Positions 51,592 through 60,688 of a stretch of 64,000 nt of DNA are shown here, piece after piece. Below the pieces are notes generated by a model. That model did not search any database. It saw only the letters and a program-made list of their open reading frames with translations, and was not told the origin of the DNA. Source of the DNA: Pseudomonas sp. GM48 (lineage in GTDB: Bacteria; Pseudomonadota; Gammaproteobacteria; Pseudomonadales; Pseudomonadaceae). The DNA is taken from the NCBI RefSeq assembly GCF_000282335.1, contig NZ_AKJM01000049.1, forward strand, positions 1 through 64,000, written 5' to 3'. The translations under genes and the position numbers were made by a program. Within the stretch, counting starts at the first letter, position 1. Each line of letters opens with the position of its first letter.

Positions 51592-52518
51592 ATGAATCGC
51601 AACGAACTTCGCAAGGCGGATATCAACCTGATGGTGGTATTCGAAACGCTGATGCTTGAGCGTAATGTCACTCGGGTGGCGGAGAAGCTGTTTCTCGGTC
51701 AGCCGACCATCAGCTCTGCGCTCAACCGCTTGCGTGCGATGTTCAATGATCCGCTGTTCATACGCGTTGGTCATCGCATGGAGCCGACAGCGCGGGCTGA
51801 GGAAATCATCAGGCACTTGTCGCCGGCGCTGGACTCCTTGTCCGTGGCCTTGAGCCTGACCCATGATTTTGACCCGGCCAGCAGCACAATGACGTTCCGC
51901 ATCGGGTTGTCCGACGATGTCGAGTTTGGCCTGTTGCCGCCGTTGCTGCGAACCCTGCGCCAGGAAGCGCCCAATGTGGTGTTTGTAGTGCAGCATGTCG
52001 ATTACTGGCGGATTCCCGACTTGTTGGCGTCCGGCGATATCACGGTGGGTATCAGCCAGACCCGTGGCTTGCCGGCCAATGCCAAACGCAAGTTGCTGCG
52101 GCACATCCAGCCCTGCATTTTGCGCGCCGATGCCTCCGACACACCGCTGACCCTCGATGAGTATTGCGCGCGACCGCACGTGCTGGTGTCCCATACCGCC
52201 AATGTCAGCGGTTACGCCGACGAGTGGCTGGCGGAAATCGGCCGCACGCGCCAGGTGGTGCTCTCGGTACCGCAATACAGTTCTTTGCCGGCACTGCTCG
52301 CCGGGACGGACTTGATTGCCAGCCTGCCGGACTACACCGCCGAGGCGATGGCCGCATCGGGAATGCTGTTCAAGGAACCCTTTCCGATCAAGACACCCAC
52401 CCTGGACCTGTCTATGGTTTGGCTCAGTCATGTCGATACCGACCCCGCCGAGCGCTGGTTACGCTCGCGCCTGGAAGCGTTCATGAGTGAGCGTGCGATT
52501 TTGCCGCTGCCCGAATGA
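51592..52518 (+). CDS. LysR-family transcriptional regulator
   Basis: A 308-residue LysR protein. Winged helix-turn-helix at about residues 8-67 (INLMVVFETLMLERNVTRVAEKLFLGQPTISSALNRLRAMF) and an effector domain beginning near 92 (MTFRIGLSDDVEFGLLPPLL). The N-terminal style (RKADINLMVVFETLM) places it in the NodD/NahR-like subgroup, often acting on aromatic or amino-acid genes. It precedes a CHMI-type isomerase gene by about 60 bases and may regulate neighbours. Confidence 0.87.
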   Translation: MNRNELRKADINLMVVFETLMLERNVTRVAEKLFLGQPTISSALNRLRAMFNDPLFIRVGHRMEPTARAEEIIRHLSPALDSLSVALSLTHDFDPASSTMTFRIGLSDDVEFGLLPPLLRTLRQEAPNVVFVVQHVDYWRIPDLLASGDITVGISQTRGLPANAKRKLLRHIQPCILRADASDTPLTLDEYCARPHVLVSHTANVSGYADEWLAEIGRTRQVVLSVPQYSSLPALLAGTDLIASLPDYTAEAMAASGMLFKEPFPIKTPTLDLSMVWLSHVDTDPAERWLRSRLEAFMSERAILPLPE

Positions 52519-52575
52519 GCACGGCGGCGCTGTGTTATATGTACCACCTGTTCATCCACTATCAGGAACCCACTC

Positions 52576-52941
52576 ATGCCTCACCTGCACATGGAATACA
52601 CCGCCAACCTGACTGATCTGAATGCCGATGTGGCATTGATGCGTTTGAACAATGCGTTGGTGGCTTCTGGTCAGTTTGCTGCCGAATTCGACATCAAGAG
52701 CCGCGCGGTCAAGGTCGAGACGTTCAAAGTCGGTACGGCATTGGCTGAGCGGGCGTTCGTGCATGTGAAGCTGGCGCTGTTGAGTGGTCGTTCCGCACAG
52801 ATCAAGCAGCAGCTGTCTGAAAGCCTGCTGGCGGTGGTGCAGGATCTGTGTGAGTGGCCGGGCGGCGTTGAAGTCCAGTTGTGCGTGGAGATTCTCGATA
52901 TCGATCGCGATTCCTACAGCAAGACCGCCATCAACAACTGA
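52576..52941 (+). CDS. 5-carboxymethyl-2-hydroxymuconate delta-isomerase-like
   Basis: A 121-residue protein of the CHMI family, a trimeric tautomerase in homoprotocatechuate degradation. It begins MPHLHMEYTANL, so after Met removal Pro-1 is the catalytic base, as in the family. The VKVETFKVGTALAERAFVHVKLALLSGRS segment is also typical. No other homoprotocatechuate genes are near, so it may act in a different tautomerisation. It lies between two LysR regulators facing it. Confidence 0.8.
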   Translation: MPHLHMEYTANLTDLNADVALMRLNNALVASGQFAAEFDIKSRAVKVETFKVGTALAERAFVHVKLALLSGRSAQIKQQLSESLLAVVQDLCEWPGGVEVQLCVEILDIDRDSYSKTAINN

Positions 52942-52944
52942 GTA

Positions 52945-53883
52945 TCAGGCCGTTTCCTGCTCGGTGCAGGCCAGGATCACTTGCTCTCGTAGCCAGGCGT
53001 TGGCGCTATCTTGATCAACGCCTTGGCTCCACTGCATATCGAGGGTGAAACCCGGCAAGCCTTCGGGTGCTTCGCAGTGATCGAAGGTGTCTGAGCTGGC
53101 CAGAAGTTGCTGGATACGGCGCGGCAGGGTCAGGGCATAGTCGGTGCCGGTGATCAGCTTCAGCGCTGCACTGTAGCTGTTGGCGCGCGCGATAATCTGG
53201 CGCTGTCTTGCCTGTTGCGCGAGCCAGCCGTCGACCATGTTAGTGGCAGATGTCCAGGGTGTCGGGAACACGTGTCGACGCTCGACATAGGTTTGCAGAC
53301 TCAGGCGTGGTTCCGCCGGCGCGGCGCGTTTATCGAAAACACAGACCAGATCGTCTTTGAGCAGCGTCCGGGATGTGAAGTCGGCATGACTGCGATGAAA
53401 GTTCGGGCCGAAGCACATCACCAGGTCGAGGCTACCGTCGCGCAACGCTTCAGCCGGGATGTCCGCTTCGAGTTTTAACACATTGACCATCACCGGAAGA
53501 TCGGCGAGGTCAAAGGTTTTCAACAGGCGCGGCAGAATCAACAGTTCGAAGTATTCCGGTGCGCAGATGTTGAATGTCACAGGTTGCAGGCCAGGGTTGA
53601 ATGCGGGGGGACCTGCGTGACACAGGTTGATGCTTTCCAGGATTTTCAGCGCGTGAGGATACATCGTGCCGGCCTTGCAGGTGGGCTGCATGCCGCCGGT
53701 GCGGGTATTGATGAACAGTTCGTCCGCGAAACTGGTGCGCAGTTTTTTCAGGCAGTAACTCACCGTGGACTGGCTGATGCAAAGCGTCTCGGATACACCA
53801 GTGACGCTGTTTTGCTCATACACGGCGACGAACACCATGAGGTCCTGCATATCGAGTTTTCTAAGTGAATTACTGTTCAGCAT
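52945..53883 (-). CDS. LysR-family transcriptional regulator
   Basis: A 312-residue LysR regulator with its helix-turn-helix at about 13-70 (MQDLMVFVAVYEQNSVTGVSETLCISQSTVSYCLKKLRTSF) and an effector domain from about 95 onwards. The start at 53883 (MLNSNSLRKLDM) is preferred; a longer in-frame extension upstream is not like the family. It is convergent with the isomerase gene and upstream of the DMT exporter on the same strand, which it may control. Confidence 0.85.
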   Translation of the reverse strand: MLNSNSLRKLDMQDLMVFVAVYEQNSVTGVSETLCISQSTVSYCLKKLRTSFADELFINTRTGGMQPTCKAGTMYPHALKILESINLCHAGPPAFNPGLQPVTFNICAPEYFELLILPRLLKTFDLADLPVMVNVLKLEADIPAEALRDGSLDLVMCFGPNFHRSHADFTSRTLLKDDLVCVFDKRAAPAEPRLSLQTYVERRHVFPTPWTSATNMVDGWLAQQARQRQIIARANSYSAALKLITGTDYALTLPRRIQQLLASSDTFDHCEAPEGLPGFTLDMQWSQGVDQDSANAWLREQVILACTEQETA

Positions 53884-53996
53884 CCGTTCTGTCTCGCTGC
53901 GCCCCTGCGCTGACCGTGCGCAAGTGTGAGCGAATGATCCTAGCGGAACGAGGGCGCATTGAGAATGATTTGCAGGGGGTTTCGGTTCAGGCCGAG

Positions 53997-54914
53997 TCAG
54001 CCCTGGACTACCAGCGACACTGCACGGCGGCTGGACATCAGCAGTGCAAACATGCCGATGCCTACCAGTACCGCACCGGCCAACTCCAGCGGCAGAGGCA
54101 TCTGGCGCCCCCAAAGCCAGTGAAACAAGGTGATGAACAGCGTGCTCAGGTAGATGTAGGAAATCACCGAGGAAGGCGCGATCACGCCGATGGCCCGATG
54201 CAATAGCCAGAACGTTGCCAGCGTGGCGAATACGGCCAGGTACATCAGCCAATAGAAGTCGTTGAGCGTCAGTAATGATGCCGAGCGCCAACCGCCACTG
54301 AATCCACAGAACACCAGCAGAAACAGCGCACCGAACAGCATGTTCCAGAACGTCATGGCCACCGGCCCGCGCCCCTTGAGGCTATTGGCTTTCAGGCGTT
54401 GGCTGAGGGGGGCGTAGAGCGCCATCGCCAGGCATCCGATGCCGTACACCGTCAATGCGTACGGCGATGGTAACTCGCCGGGGCCGGTGCCCTTCATGAT
54501 CAGCAAGACCGCCCCGGCAGCGGCGAGCAGCATGGGCACAATCCGTTGTTTCAGGCGGCTGTCAGGTGTCAGCACGGCTTCGAACGCCAGGGTCATCAGC
54601 GGCACCAGCGTGAACATCGTCCCGGTGTTGACGGCCGAGGTGTAGCGCAAGGCTTCGAACAGCGAGCCGAAGTACAACGCCAGCAGCAGGCCGAGCACGG
54701 CATGACCGAGCAGCCCGCGGGCGGTCATGCCGGCGTCGCCTTTAAGCAGCAACAGCGGCAGAAATACTACGGCGCAAAACAGCAGGCGCAAACCGGTCAG
54801 CAGGATCGGGTCGATGGCCTGGCTGACTTGCGCCGCGGCGGAAAACGACGCGGCGATCAACAAGGCCCAAAGCAGCATGCTGGCGTGAGCTACGGCGAAA
54901 CCGGTGGTTTTCAT
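53997..54914 (-). CDS. EamA/DMT-family exporter
   Basis: A 305-residue membrane protein with ten membrane segments in two EamA halves (about 5-140 and 150-290). Markers include TGLRLLFCAVVFLPLLLL and ALRYTSAVNTGTMFTLVPLMTL in the first half and PSSVISYIYLSTLFITLFHWLWG in the second. Family members export amino acids and other metabolites; the substrate is unknown. It lies 13 bases behind the MFS gene, so the two are probably cotranscribed. Confidence 0.85.
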   Translation of the reverse strand: MKTTGFAVAHASMLLWALLIAASFSAAAQVSQAIDPILLTGLRLLFCAVVFLPLLLLKGDAGMTARGLLGHAVLGLLLALYFGSLFEALRYTSAVNTGTMFTLVPLMTLAFEAVLTPDSRLKQRIVPMLLAAAGAVLLIMKGTGPGELPSPYALTVYGIGCLAMALYAPLSQRLKANSLKGRGPVAMTFWNMLFGALFLLVFCGFSGGWRSASLLTLNDFYWLMYLAVFATLATFWLLHRAIGVIAPSSVISYIYLSTLFITLFHWLWGRQMPLPLELAGAVLVGIGMFALLMSSRRAVSLVVQG

Positions 54915-54927
54915 GGCAGGCTCCGGG

Positions 54928-56112
54928 TCAGTGGATGTGTCGGGTGTAGTGCCTTGGGTTGAAGCGCAAGACCATCAACATCATCAGCACCATGACTGCC
55001 GTCAGCGACCACCAGGCCCATTCGAAGCTGCCGAGCTGGTCGCGGATTATCCCGGCCAGCAGCGGCGACAGGCCGGCAATCAGGTAGCCGATGCCTTGAA
55101 CGAACGCGGTCAGGCCACCGGCGCGCAAGGGATTGTCCAGGTGATCCAGCGATACAATCAGGCTCATAGGGAACAGGCCGCCAATGCCCAGCCCCAGCAG
55201 GCATGGCCAAATCAGGCTCAAATGCTGCGGGCTCAGAATCAGTCCGCTGAAGCCGGCGATGATGAGCGTCAGCAATACCATCAGCACGATGCGGCGATCG
55301 CGGTTGCGATTGGCGATGACGGGGGTCAGCAGACCTGACAGCACTTCCATGGCGGTCAGAAATCCGAGCAGCAACCCGGCGTGCTGTTCGCTCCAGCCCT
55401 TTTCCACGTAGTACGGCGCCAACCAGGCCAGAACACAGGTGTAGGACGCAGTGCCCAGGCCAAAGAAGATCGCGAGTAACCATGCGCGGGAATTGGCGAA
55501 GAATGAAACGTTGCTGGATGTCTTTGAATCCAGTGTCGGCATCCCCGCTCGTTGGGTGCCCCAGAACAGCAATGCCAGCACGGCGAGAACGGCCCAGATC
55601 GCCAGACCCATGCGCCAGCTGCCGGTGCCCTGCATCACCAGCGGTGAAAAGGACGCAGCAATGGCGGCACCACCCATGATCGACGTGACATAGAGCCCCA
55701 TGCTCAGGGCAACGTGGTCGCTGAATCGGGATTTGATCAACGCTGGCATCAGGGCCTGGATCAGGGCGATCCCGATACCTGCCAGCACCGCGCTGAGGAT
55801 CAACTCCGCTGCTGAATCAAGGAACAACCGCGAAACCGTGGCCACGCCGATGATCAGCAACGAGAACACCACCGTGCGCTGATCGCCGAGTTGCTGGCTG
55901 ACGCGCAGGCCGACAAACATCGCCAGTCCCATGGCCATGACCGGTAACATGGTCAGCAGTGAAGCCAGGCTGAAGCTTAGCGGGATGTCGACGCGAATCA
56001 CCGGGAGCAAAGGTCCGACAGCGGCCATGGATGGGCGCAGGTTCAGGGCAACCAGGACAATGCTGAACATGAACCAGAGGGCAGGGCGGGAAGTGGCTCG
56101 GGTGTTTTCCAT
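54928..56112 (-). CDS. MFS transporter, CynX/NimT type
   Basis: A 394-residue permease with twelve membrane segments. The CynX-family start FSIVLVALNLRPSMAAVGPLLPVIR is evident, and SRFSDHVALSMGLYVTSIMGGAAIAASFSP lies in the middle. Members have been linked to cyanate, 2-nitroimidazole and other small anions; the substrate here is open. ATG at 56112 follows AAGG; earlier in-frame codons lack a ribosome site. It heads a two-gene unit with the DMT exporter. Confidence 0.83.
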   Translation of the reverse strand: MENTRATSRPALWFMFSIVLVALNLRPSMAAVGPLLPVIRVDIPLSFSLASLLTMLPVMAMGLAMFVGLRVSQQLGDQRTVVFSLLIIGVATVSRLFLDSAAELILSAVLAGIGIALIQALMPALIKSRFSDHVALSMGLYVTSIMGGAAIAASFSPLVMQGTGSWRMGLAIWAVLAVLALLFWGTQRAGMPTLDSKTSSNVSFFANSRAWLLAIFFGLGTASYTCVLAWLAPYYVEKGWSEQHAGLLLGFLTAMEVLSGLLTPVIANRNRDRRIVLMVLLTLIIAGFSGLILSPQHLSLIWPCLLGLGIGGLFPMSLIVSLDHLDNPLRAGGLTAFVQGIGYLIAGLSPLLAGIIRDQLGSFEWAWWSLTAVMVLMMLMVLRFNPRHYTRHIH

Positions 56113-56607
56113 GATCGGGCCTTGAACAGTAGGGTTCCGATTAGACGCGTGAGGCATGGAGACGGCAAATCAGAAAGTCCGGCGTGGTATTTGGAAATTA
56201 AATACAAACCGCTCCCACAGGGGGGGCTGCACTGAACAGTCAAATGTTTAGCCAGGCGACATCCAAAGTTCTTCAAATCCCGATTTAACGACTCAACCCG
56301 TCGTGTGACGCTGCGGTCATCTGTTTTCTGCGGTTCTCTCTATGGACGGTTGGCCAGTCGCAATCCACTTCAAGGCATCCACCGACGCACGTGCGTCGAG
56401 CCTTGGTCGTCGACTCACGCCCGCCACCGCGCCAAACCTCTCTGCACTACCTTCTGAACTGGCCTTCTGGGCGCTGTGGCATTGCCGCCATGCGCGCCCG
56501 CCGGATTCCTGCTTTTTCCGCTGATTGTCCCTAGATTTCCGGTTGATGCCGGGATTAAAGCGCGGGTGCTTTTGCGTACCCGCCTGACACGGAAAAAGAG
56601 AGTTCCC
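56113..56607. other. Intergenic region with a 16-bp perfect palindrome
   Basis: About 500 bases without a credible gene, between the divergent MFS and glutamine-synthetase-like genes. CGACGCACGTGCGTCG at 56383-56398 is a perfect 16-bp palindrome, about 210 bases before the ATG at 56608, and has the look of an operator. A half REP (CGCTCCCACAG) is seen near 56211. Confidence 0.5.
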
Positions 56608-57990
56608 ATGAGTTGTGCCACGACCTCGTTTGCCACCAGGCAAGAAGCCCTGACCTTTCTGGAGCAGAACCCGGATATTGAAATGTTCGAGTTGTTCATC
56701 CTCGACAACAACGGTGTGCCGCGAGGCAAGTTGCTGCATCGTGACGAGTTGCTGGGGGTTTACGAAAGCGGGCGACCATTGCCGAGCACCATCCTCGGTC
56801 TGACCATCAACGGCGATGACGTGGAAAACTCCGGGCTGGTCTGGGATGTCGGTGATATCGACTGCCGGGCCTACCCGATCAGCGGCAGTCTCACGCGCAT
56901 GCCCTGGCGACTGATACCGACCGCGGCCGTGCAGGTCAGCATGCACCCGACGGAAGGAATGCCCGCCACCATTGCCGATCCTCGGCATTTGCTGGCGAAA
57001 GTCATCGAAGGTCTGCAGGCTGACGGCTATTACCCGGTCATGGCGGCGGAACTGGAGTTCTACCTGCTGGATCAGCAACGCGACAGCAATGGCCGGCCGC
57101 AACCGGCACGGGATGTCGATGGCGGGCGTCCGCGCGCAACGCAGGTCTATGGTTTGCGCGAGCTTGAACAGATCGAGCCGTTCCTGGCCGATCTCTACAG
57201 CGCCTGCAAGCTCCAGGGGATTCCGGCACGCACGGCAATTTCCGAGTACGCACCGGGGCAAGTGGAGATCACCCTCGAACACCGCACCAACGCGTTGCAG
57301 GCGATGGATGAAGCGGTGCGTTACAAGCGTCTGGTCAAAGGGGTGGCGCACAAGCACGGCATGACAGCCTGCTTCATGGCCAAGCCTTTCGATGACCTGG
57401 CCGGCACCGGGATGCACATGCACGTGAGTCTGGCAGACAAGGACGGCAACAACCTCTTCGCCAGTGAAGCCCCGGATGGAACGCCCCTGCTCAAGCAGGC
57501 CGTCGCAGGCATGCTCAGTACCTTGCTCGATTCGCTGTTGCTGTTCTGCCCCAACGCCAACTCCTACCGTCGATTCCAGGCCAACAGTTATGCACCCCTG
57601 GCGGCCACCTGGGGCGTGGACAATCGCACCGTGAGTTTGCGCGTACCCGGCGGGCCGGCGTATTCCCGGCACATCGAGCATCGAATTTGTGGTGCGGATG
57701 CCAATCCTTATCTGGCGGCTGCGGCGATTCTGGCCGGCATTCATCGCGGTATCCGCGAGCGACTCGACCCGGGTGCGCCGGTGGAAGGCAATGGCTACGC
57801 CCAGGCCGCGAAACTGTTGCCGACAGACTGGCTGACCACCTTGCGATCGCTGGAAGGTTCGAGTTGGGCCAGGGAGGCCTTCGGCAGTGAATTCCTCGGC
57901 GTTTACCTGGCGGTGAAACGCGCCGAATATCGCCAATTCATGGGGGAAGTCGGTGAGCAGGACTGGCGCTGGTATTTGCACCAGGCTTGA
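56608..57990 (+). CDS. Gamma-glutamylpolyamine synthetase-like enzyme (glutamine synthetase family)
   Basis: A 460-residue glutamine synthetase-family ligase. Active-site segments: MAAELEFYLLD with metal-binding Glu, ISEYAPGQVEITLEH, GTGMHMHVSL, and RRFQANSYAPLAATWGVDNRTVSLRVP. The N-terminal domain (NPDIEMFELFILDNNGVPRGKLL) is the short beta-Grasp type of PuuA/PauA rather than housekeeping GlnA, so it most likely ligates glutamate to a polyamine or other amine for catabolism. The adenylylation Tyr of GlnA is not evident. Pseudomonas carries several such paralogues with different amines. Confidence 0.83.
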   Translation: MSCATTSFATRQEALTFLEQNPDIEMFELFILDNNGVPRGKLLHRDELLGVYESGRPLPSTILGLTINGDDVENSGLVWDVGDIDCRAYPISGSLTRMPWRLIPTAAVQVSMHPTEGMPATIADPRHLLAKVIEGLQADGYYPVMAAELEFYLLDQQRDSNGRPQPARDVDGGRPRATQVYGLRELEQIEPFLADLYSACKLQGIPARTAISEYAPGQVEITLEHRTNALQAMDEAVRYKRLVKGVAHKHGMTACFMAKPFDDLAGTGMHMHVSLADKDGNNLFASEAPDGTPLLKQAVAGMLSTLLDSLLLFCPNANSYRRFQANSYAPLAATWGVDNRTVSLRVPGGPAYSRHIEHRICGADANPYLAAAAILAGIHRGIRERLDPGAPVEGNGYAQAAKLLPTDWLTTLRSLEGSSWAREAFGSEFLGVYLAVKRAEYRQFMGEVGEQDWRWYLHQA

Positions 57991-58052
57991 GTCGAATCTG
58001 AATCAGGGCTGAACCATTCTCAAATAGTCTGAAGGTTTCAGGCAGGTTTTAT

Positions 58053-58079
58053 AAGCCAACTAATTGTTGGCTTCTTTTT
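58053..58079 (+). terminator. Terminator of the glutamine-synthetase-like gene
   Basis: AAGCCAAC-TAATT-GTTGGCTT followed by CTTTTT, about 60 bases past the stop at 57990. It lies before the real eptA start, which argues against starting eptA at 58064. Confidence 0.85.
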
Positions 58080-58180
58080 CACAAAAAATTGATGGTTGGC
58101 TATCTAAAATTAGAGCTGTCTCGGTAAATGAAATTTTCACATTTACCGAAGGCACTTATTTTCAGGACCCGCCGAATCTC

Positions 58181-59830
58181 ATGCTTAAGATTAAAGCCGT
58201 GCGCCCCGAATGGGTGACACTGATTGCCAGCGTATTTTTGTTAGTTGGCTTCAATTTTGTACTCTGGCAACACCTGTTCGAAATCACCGCATCCGACGGC
58301 AAAGGCATCGTCATGCGTGTGGCCTTCGGGGTGATGATCTTCGCGGCCTTCAATATTGTGCTGACCCTGCTGGCATTCCGGCCGGTGCTGAAGCCGGTCC
58401 TGACCCTGCTGTTCATGATCAGCGCGGGTGTGGCGTATTTCATGAGCCAGTATGGTGTTCTGATCGACACTGGCATGTTGCGTAACTTCGCTGAGACCAA
58501 TGCTACGGAAGTGCGCGACTTACTGTCGCCAAAGTTGTTTGTTTATATCGCGCTGCTCGGCGTTTTACCGTCTTGGCTGTTGTGGAAGACTCCGATTGAT
58601 TATCGCCGTTGGCACCGTGAACTACTCAGTAAAGTTCTGGTGACTTTTGCCTCGGCAGCGGTCATTGGTGGTGTTGCACTGGTTAACTATCAAGGCCTGT
58701 CTTCGCTGTTTCGCAATCACCACGAGTTGCGCCTGATGGTGGTGCCAAGCAACTATATTGGTGCCTCGGTTGGTTTCTTGCGCGAGAAAGTAGCAACGGC
58801 ACAGCAACCCTTTGTCAAAATCGGTGAAGATGCCGTGCGCAATCCGGCCTGGCAAACTCACAGCCGCAAATCCCTGACGGTTCTTGTCGTGGGTGAAAGT
58901 GCCCGGGCAGAGAACTTCGGCATCCTTGGCTACAGCCGGGACACCACTCCGAAACTGAGCAAGGAAGATGGCCTGATCGCCTTCACCGATGTGCATTCCT
59001 GCGGTACTGAAACCGCCGTATCGGTGCCTTGCATGTTCTCCAATATGGGGCGCAAGGATTACAACGCCAGCAAGGCAAAGAATGAAGAAGGCCTGCTGGA
59101 TGTGCTCAAGCATGCGGGTATTGACGTGATCTGGCGTGACAACCAGTCAGGCTGCAAAGGTACGTGCGATCGCGTCACCGTTCAGGACGTCAGCAACCTG
59201 AAAGACCCGGTGTTGTGTGCCAACAGTGAATGCCGCGACGAAATCCTGCTGCAAGGACTGCAACATTTCATCGATAACCTGGACAAAGACACCGTATTGG
59301 TACTGCACCAGATGGGCAGCCACGGTCCTGAGTACTTCAAGCGTTATCCGAAAGAATTCGAACGCTTCACCCCGGTTTGCGAGAGTAACGCCCTGAACAA
59401 TTGCAGTCGCGAAAGTATCGTCAACGGCTACGACAACACCTTGGTGTATACCGACCATGTGCTGTCGACCTTGATCGATCTGTTGCGCGGTAGTCAGGAC
59501 AAAGTGGATACCGCGATGCTCTATCTGTCGGACCACGGTGAGTCCCTGGGTGAATACAACTTGTTCCTCCACGGTACGCCTTACATGCTGGCCCCGGAGC
59601 AGCAAAAGCATGTAGCCATGTTTGCCTGGTTCTCCGACAGCTATAAAAAATCGTTTGCGGTAGATGCCCATTGCCTGCAACAGAGTCGTGAAAAACCCTT
59701 GAGTCAGGACAACCTGTTCCATTCGATGCTTGGGTTGCTGGAGGTCAACAGCAAAGTCTACAACCAGGATCTGGACATGTTTGCCGGATGTCGTGGTCCA
59801 GTGGTCGACGGCGCGTTGGCCAAAGATTGA
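58181..59830 (+). CDS. eptA: Lipid A phosphoethanolamine transferase
   Basis: A 549-residue inner-membrane enzyme of the EptA/PmrC family that adds phosphoethanolamine to lipid A and lowers sensitivity to polymyxin. Five membrane segments in the first 200 residues, then a periplasmic sulfatase-like domain. Zinc site and nucleophile: VVGESARAENFG, and CGTETAVSVPCMFSN with the Thr nucleophile near residue 276, LHQMGSHGPEYFKRYP and LSDHGESLGE. The ATG at 58181 is chosen because an upstream start (58064) falls in a terminator. It may be regulated by a PmrAB-type system not present here. Confidence 0.92.
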   Translation: MLKIKAVRPEWVTLIASVFLLVGFNFVLWQHLFEITASDGKGIVMRVAFGVMIFAAFNIVLTLLAFRPVLKPVLTLLFMISAGVAYFMSQYGVLIDTGMLRNFAETNATEVRDLLSPKLFVYIALLGVLPSWLLWKTPIDYRRWHRELLSKVLVTFASAAVIGGVALVNYQGLSSLFRNHHELRLMVVPSNYIGASVGFLREKVATAQQPFVKIGEDAVRNPAWQTHSRKSLTVLVVGESARAENFGILGYSRDTTPKLSKEDGLIAFTDVHSCGTETAVSVPCMFSNMGRKDYNASKAKNEEGLLDVLKHAGIDVIWRDNQSGCKGTCDRVTVQDVSNLKDPVLCANSECRDEILLQGLQHFIDNLDKDTVLVLHQMGSHGPEYFKRYPKEFERFTPVCESNALNNCSRESIVNGYDNTLVYTDHVLSTLIDLLRGSQDKVDTAMLYLSDHGESLGEYNLFLHGTPYMLAPEQQKHVAMFAWFSDSYKKSFAVDAHCLQQSREKPLSQDNLFHSMLGLLEVNSKVYNQDLDMFAGCRGPVVDGALAKD

Positions 59831-59896
59831 GTGCTCCGATTTTGTTTCACGCGGCGGCCGCCGACCTGCGGCCTGTAGAACTTTCATCAAGAGCCA

Positions 59897-60565
59897 ATGC
59901 ACATGTCCGCTCAGCCCCCATCCGCCATCGAGCTTGAGATTGCCCGGCGCTACGACCAGGAGCACGCTCGCGTCTGCCATCAGCCGCAAGCGCCGGGCCT
60001 GGCCGGGCGTCTGACGCTCTGGCGTGAGGAGCGTATGGTGCGCAATGCGCTCAACGTCGCTGGCGAGCCCGGTCTGATCCTCGACGTGGCCTGTGGTGTG
60101 GGGCGTTTCTGGTCGGTGCTGGCCGAACATGCGAATCGGGTGATCCTCGCGACGGATCCGTCTCAAGACATCCTCGATCATGCCCGTACACATCATCCGC
60201 AGAGTTTGTTGAAGCGGGTCAAGACCTTTCAAAGCTCCGCGTTCAAGATTGGCTTGTCGGAGAATGCGGTTGACTGCATTTTTTGCATGCAACTGTTTCA
60301 GCACCTCACCCACTCAGAACACCGCCTGGCGATGCTTGGCGAGTTTTACCGGGTCAGTCGCGATACGGTGATTGTCGCGGTGCGTCTGGACAGTCGTTTC
60401 AAGGGCGCGCGTCCGGGCGTGGGGGGCGTTCCTGCCCGGCCGTTGCCGAGCAAGGCCGAAGTAGAAAGCGAGTTCAGGCAGGCGGGTTTCCGTTTGCTCA
60501 GCCATCACGACTTTTTGCCCGGTTGCGTGCGGATGCGGGTCTACGTGCTGGGTAAGACCAGCTAG
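59897..60565 (+). CDS. SAM-dependent methyltransferase next to eptA
   Basis: A 222-residue class I methyltransferase. Motif I is LILDVACGVGRFWSVL, preceded by REERMVRNAL; the middle has LSENAVDCIFCMQLFQHL. The start is 59897 or 59903 (two in-frame ATGs, MHM); AAGAG lies four or ten bases upstream, which favours the second. It is about 70 bases behind eptA on the same strand, so cotranscription is likely. The substrate is unknown; a lipid or sugar is a guess from the neighbour. A terminator follows. Confidence 0.8.
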   Translation: MHMSAQPPSAIELEIARRYDQEHARVCHQPQAPGLAGRLTLWREERMVRNALNVAGEPGLILDVACGVGRFWSVLAEHANRVILATDPSQDILDHARTHHPQSLLKRVKTFQSSAFKIGLSENAVDCIFCMQLFQHLTHSEHRLAMLGEFYRVSRDTVIVAVRLDSRFKGARPGVGGVPARPLPSKAEVESEFRQAGFRLLSHHDFLPGCVRMRVYVLGKTS

Positions 60566-60589
60566 TCCGACTTTGTCGGACTATTCTTT
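60563..60589 (+). terminator. Terminator on the methyltransferase stop codon
   Basis: TAGTCCGAC-TTT-GTCGGACTA followed by TTCTTT. The stem begins with the stop codon TAG itself (60563-60565). Confidence 0.85.
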
Positions 60590-60688
60590 ATGCCACGCAG
60601 TAATTTTCGCTAATGCTCTTGTTCAGTGGATGCGCGGAAATCGCCGGGGGCGATATATACTGCGCGCCATTCTTCAAGGGAGAGCCGT

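Noticed and set aside
56608..57990. Housekeeping glutamine synthetase glnA
   Set aside because: The short N-terminal domain and lack of an evident adenylylation Tyr point to the PuuA/PauA-like group.
58064..58180. Longer eptA start at 58064
   Set aside because: The extra codons pass through the terminator of the preceding gene and the protein from 58181 has the normal family length.
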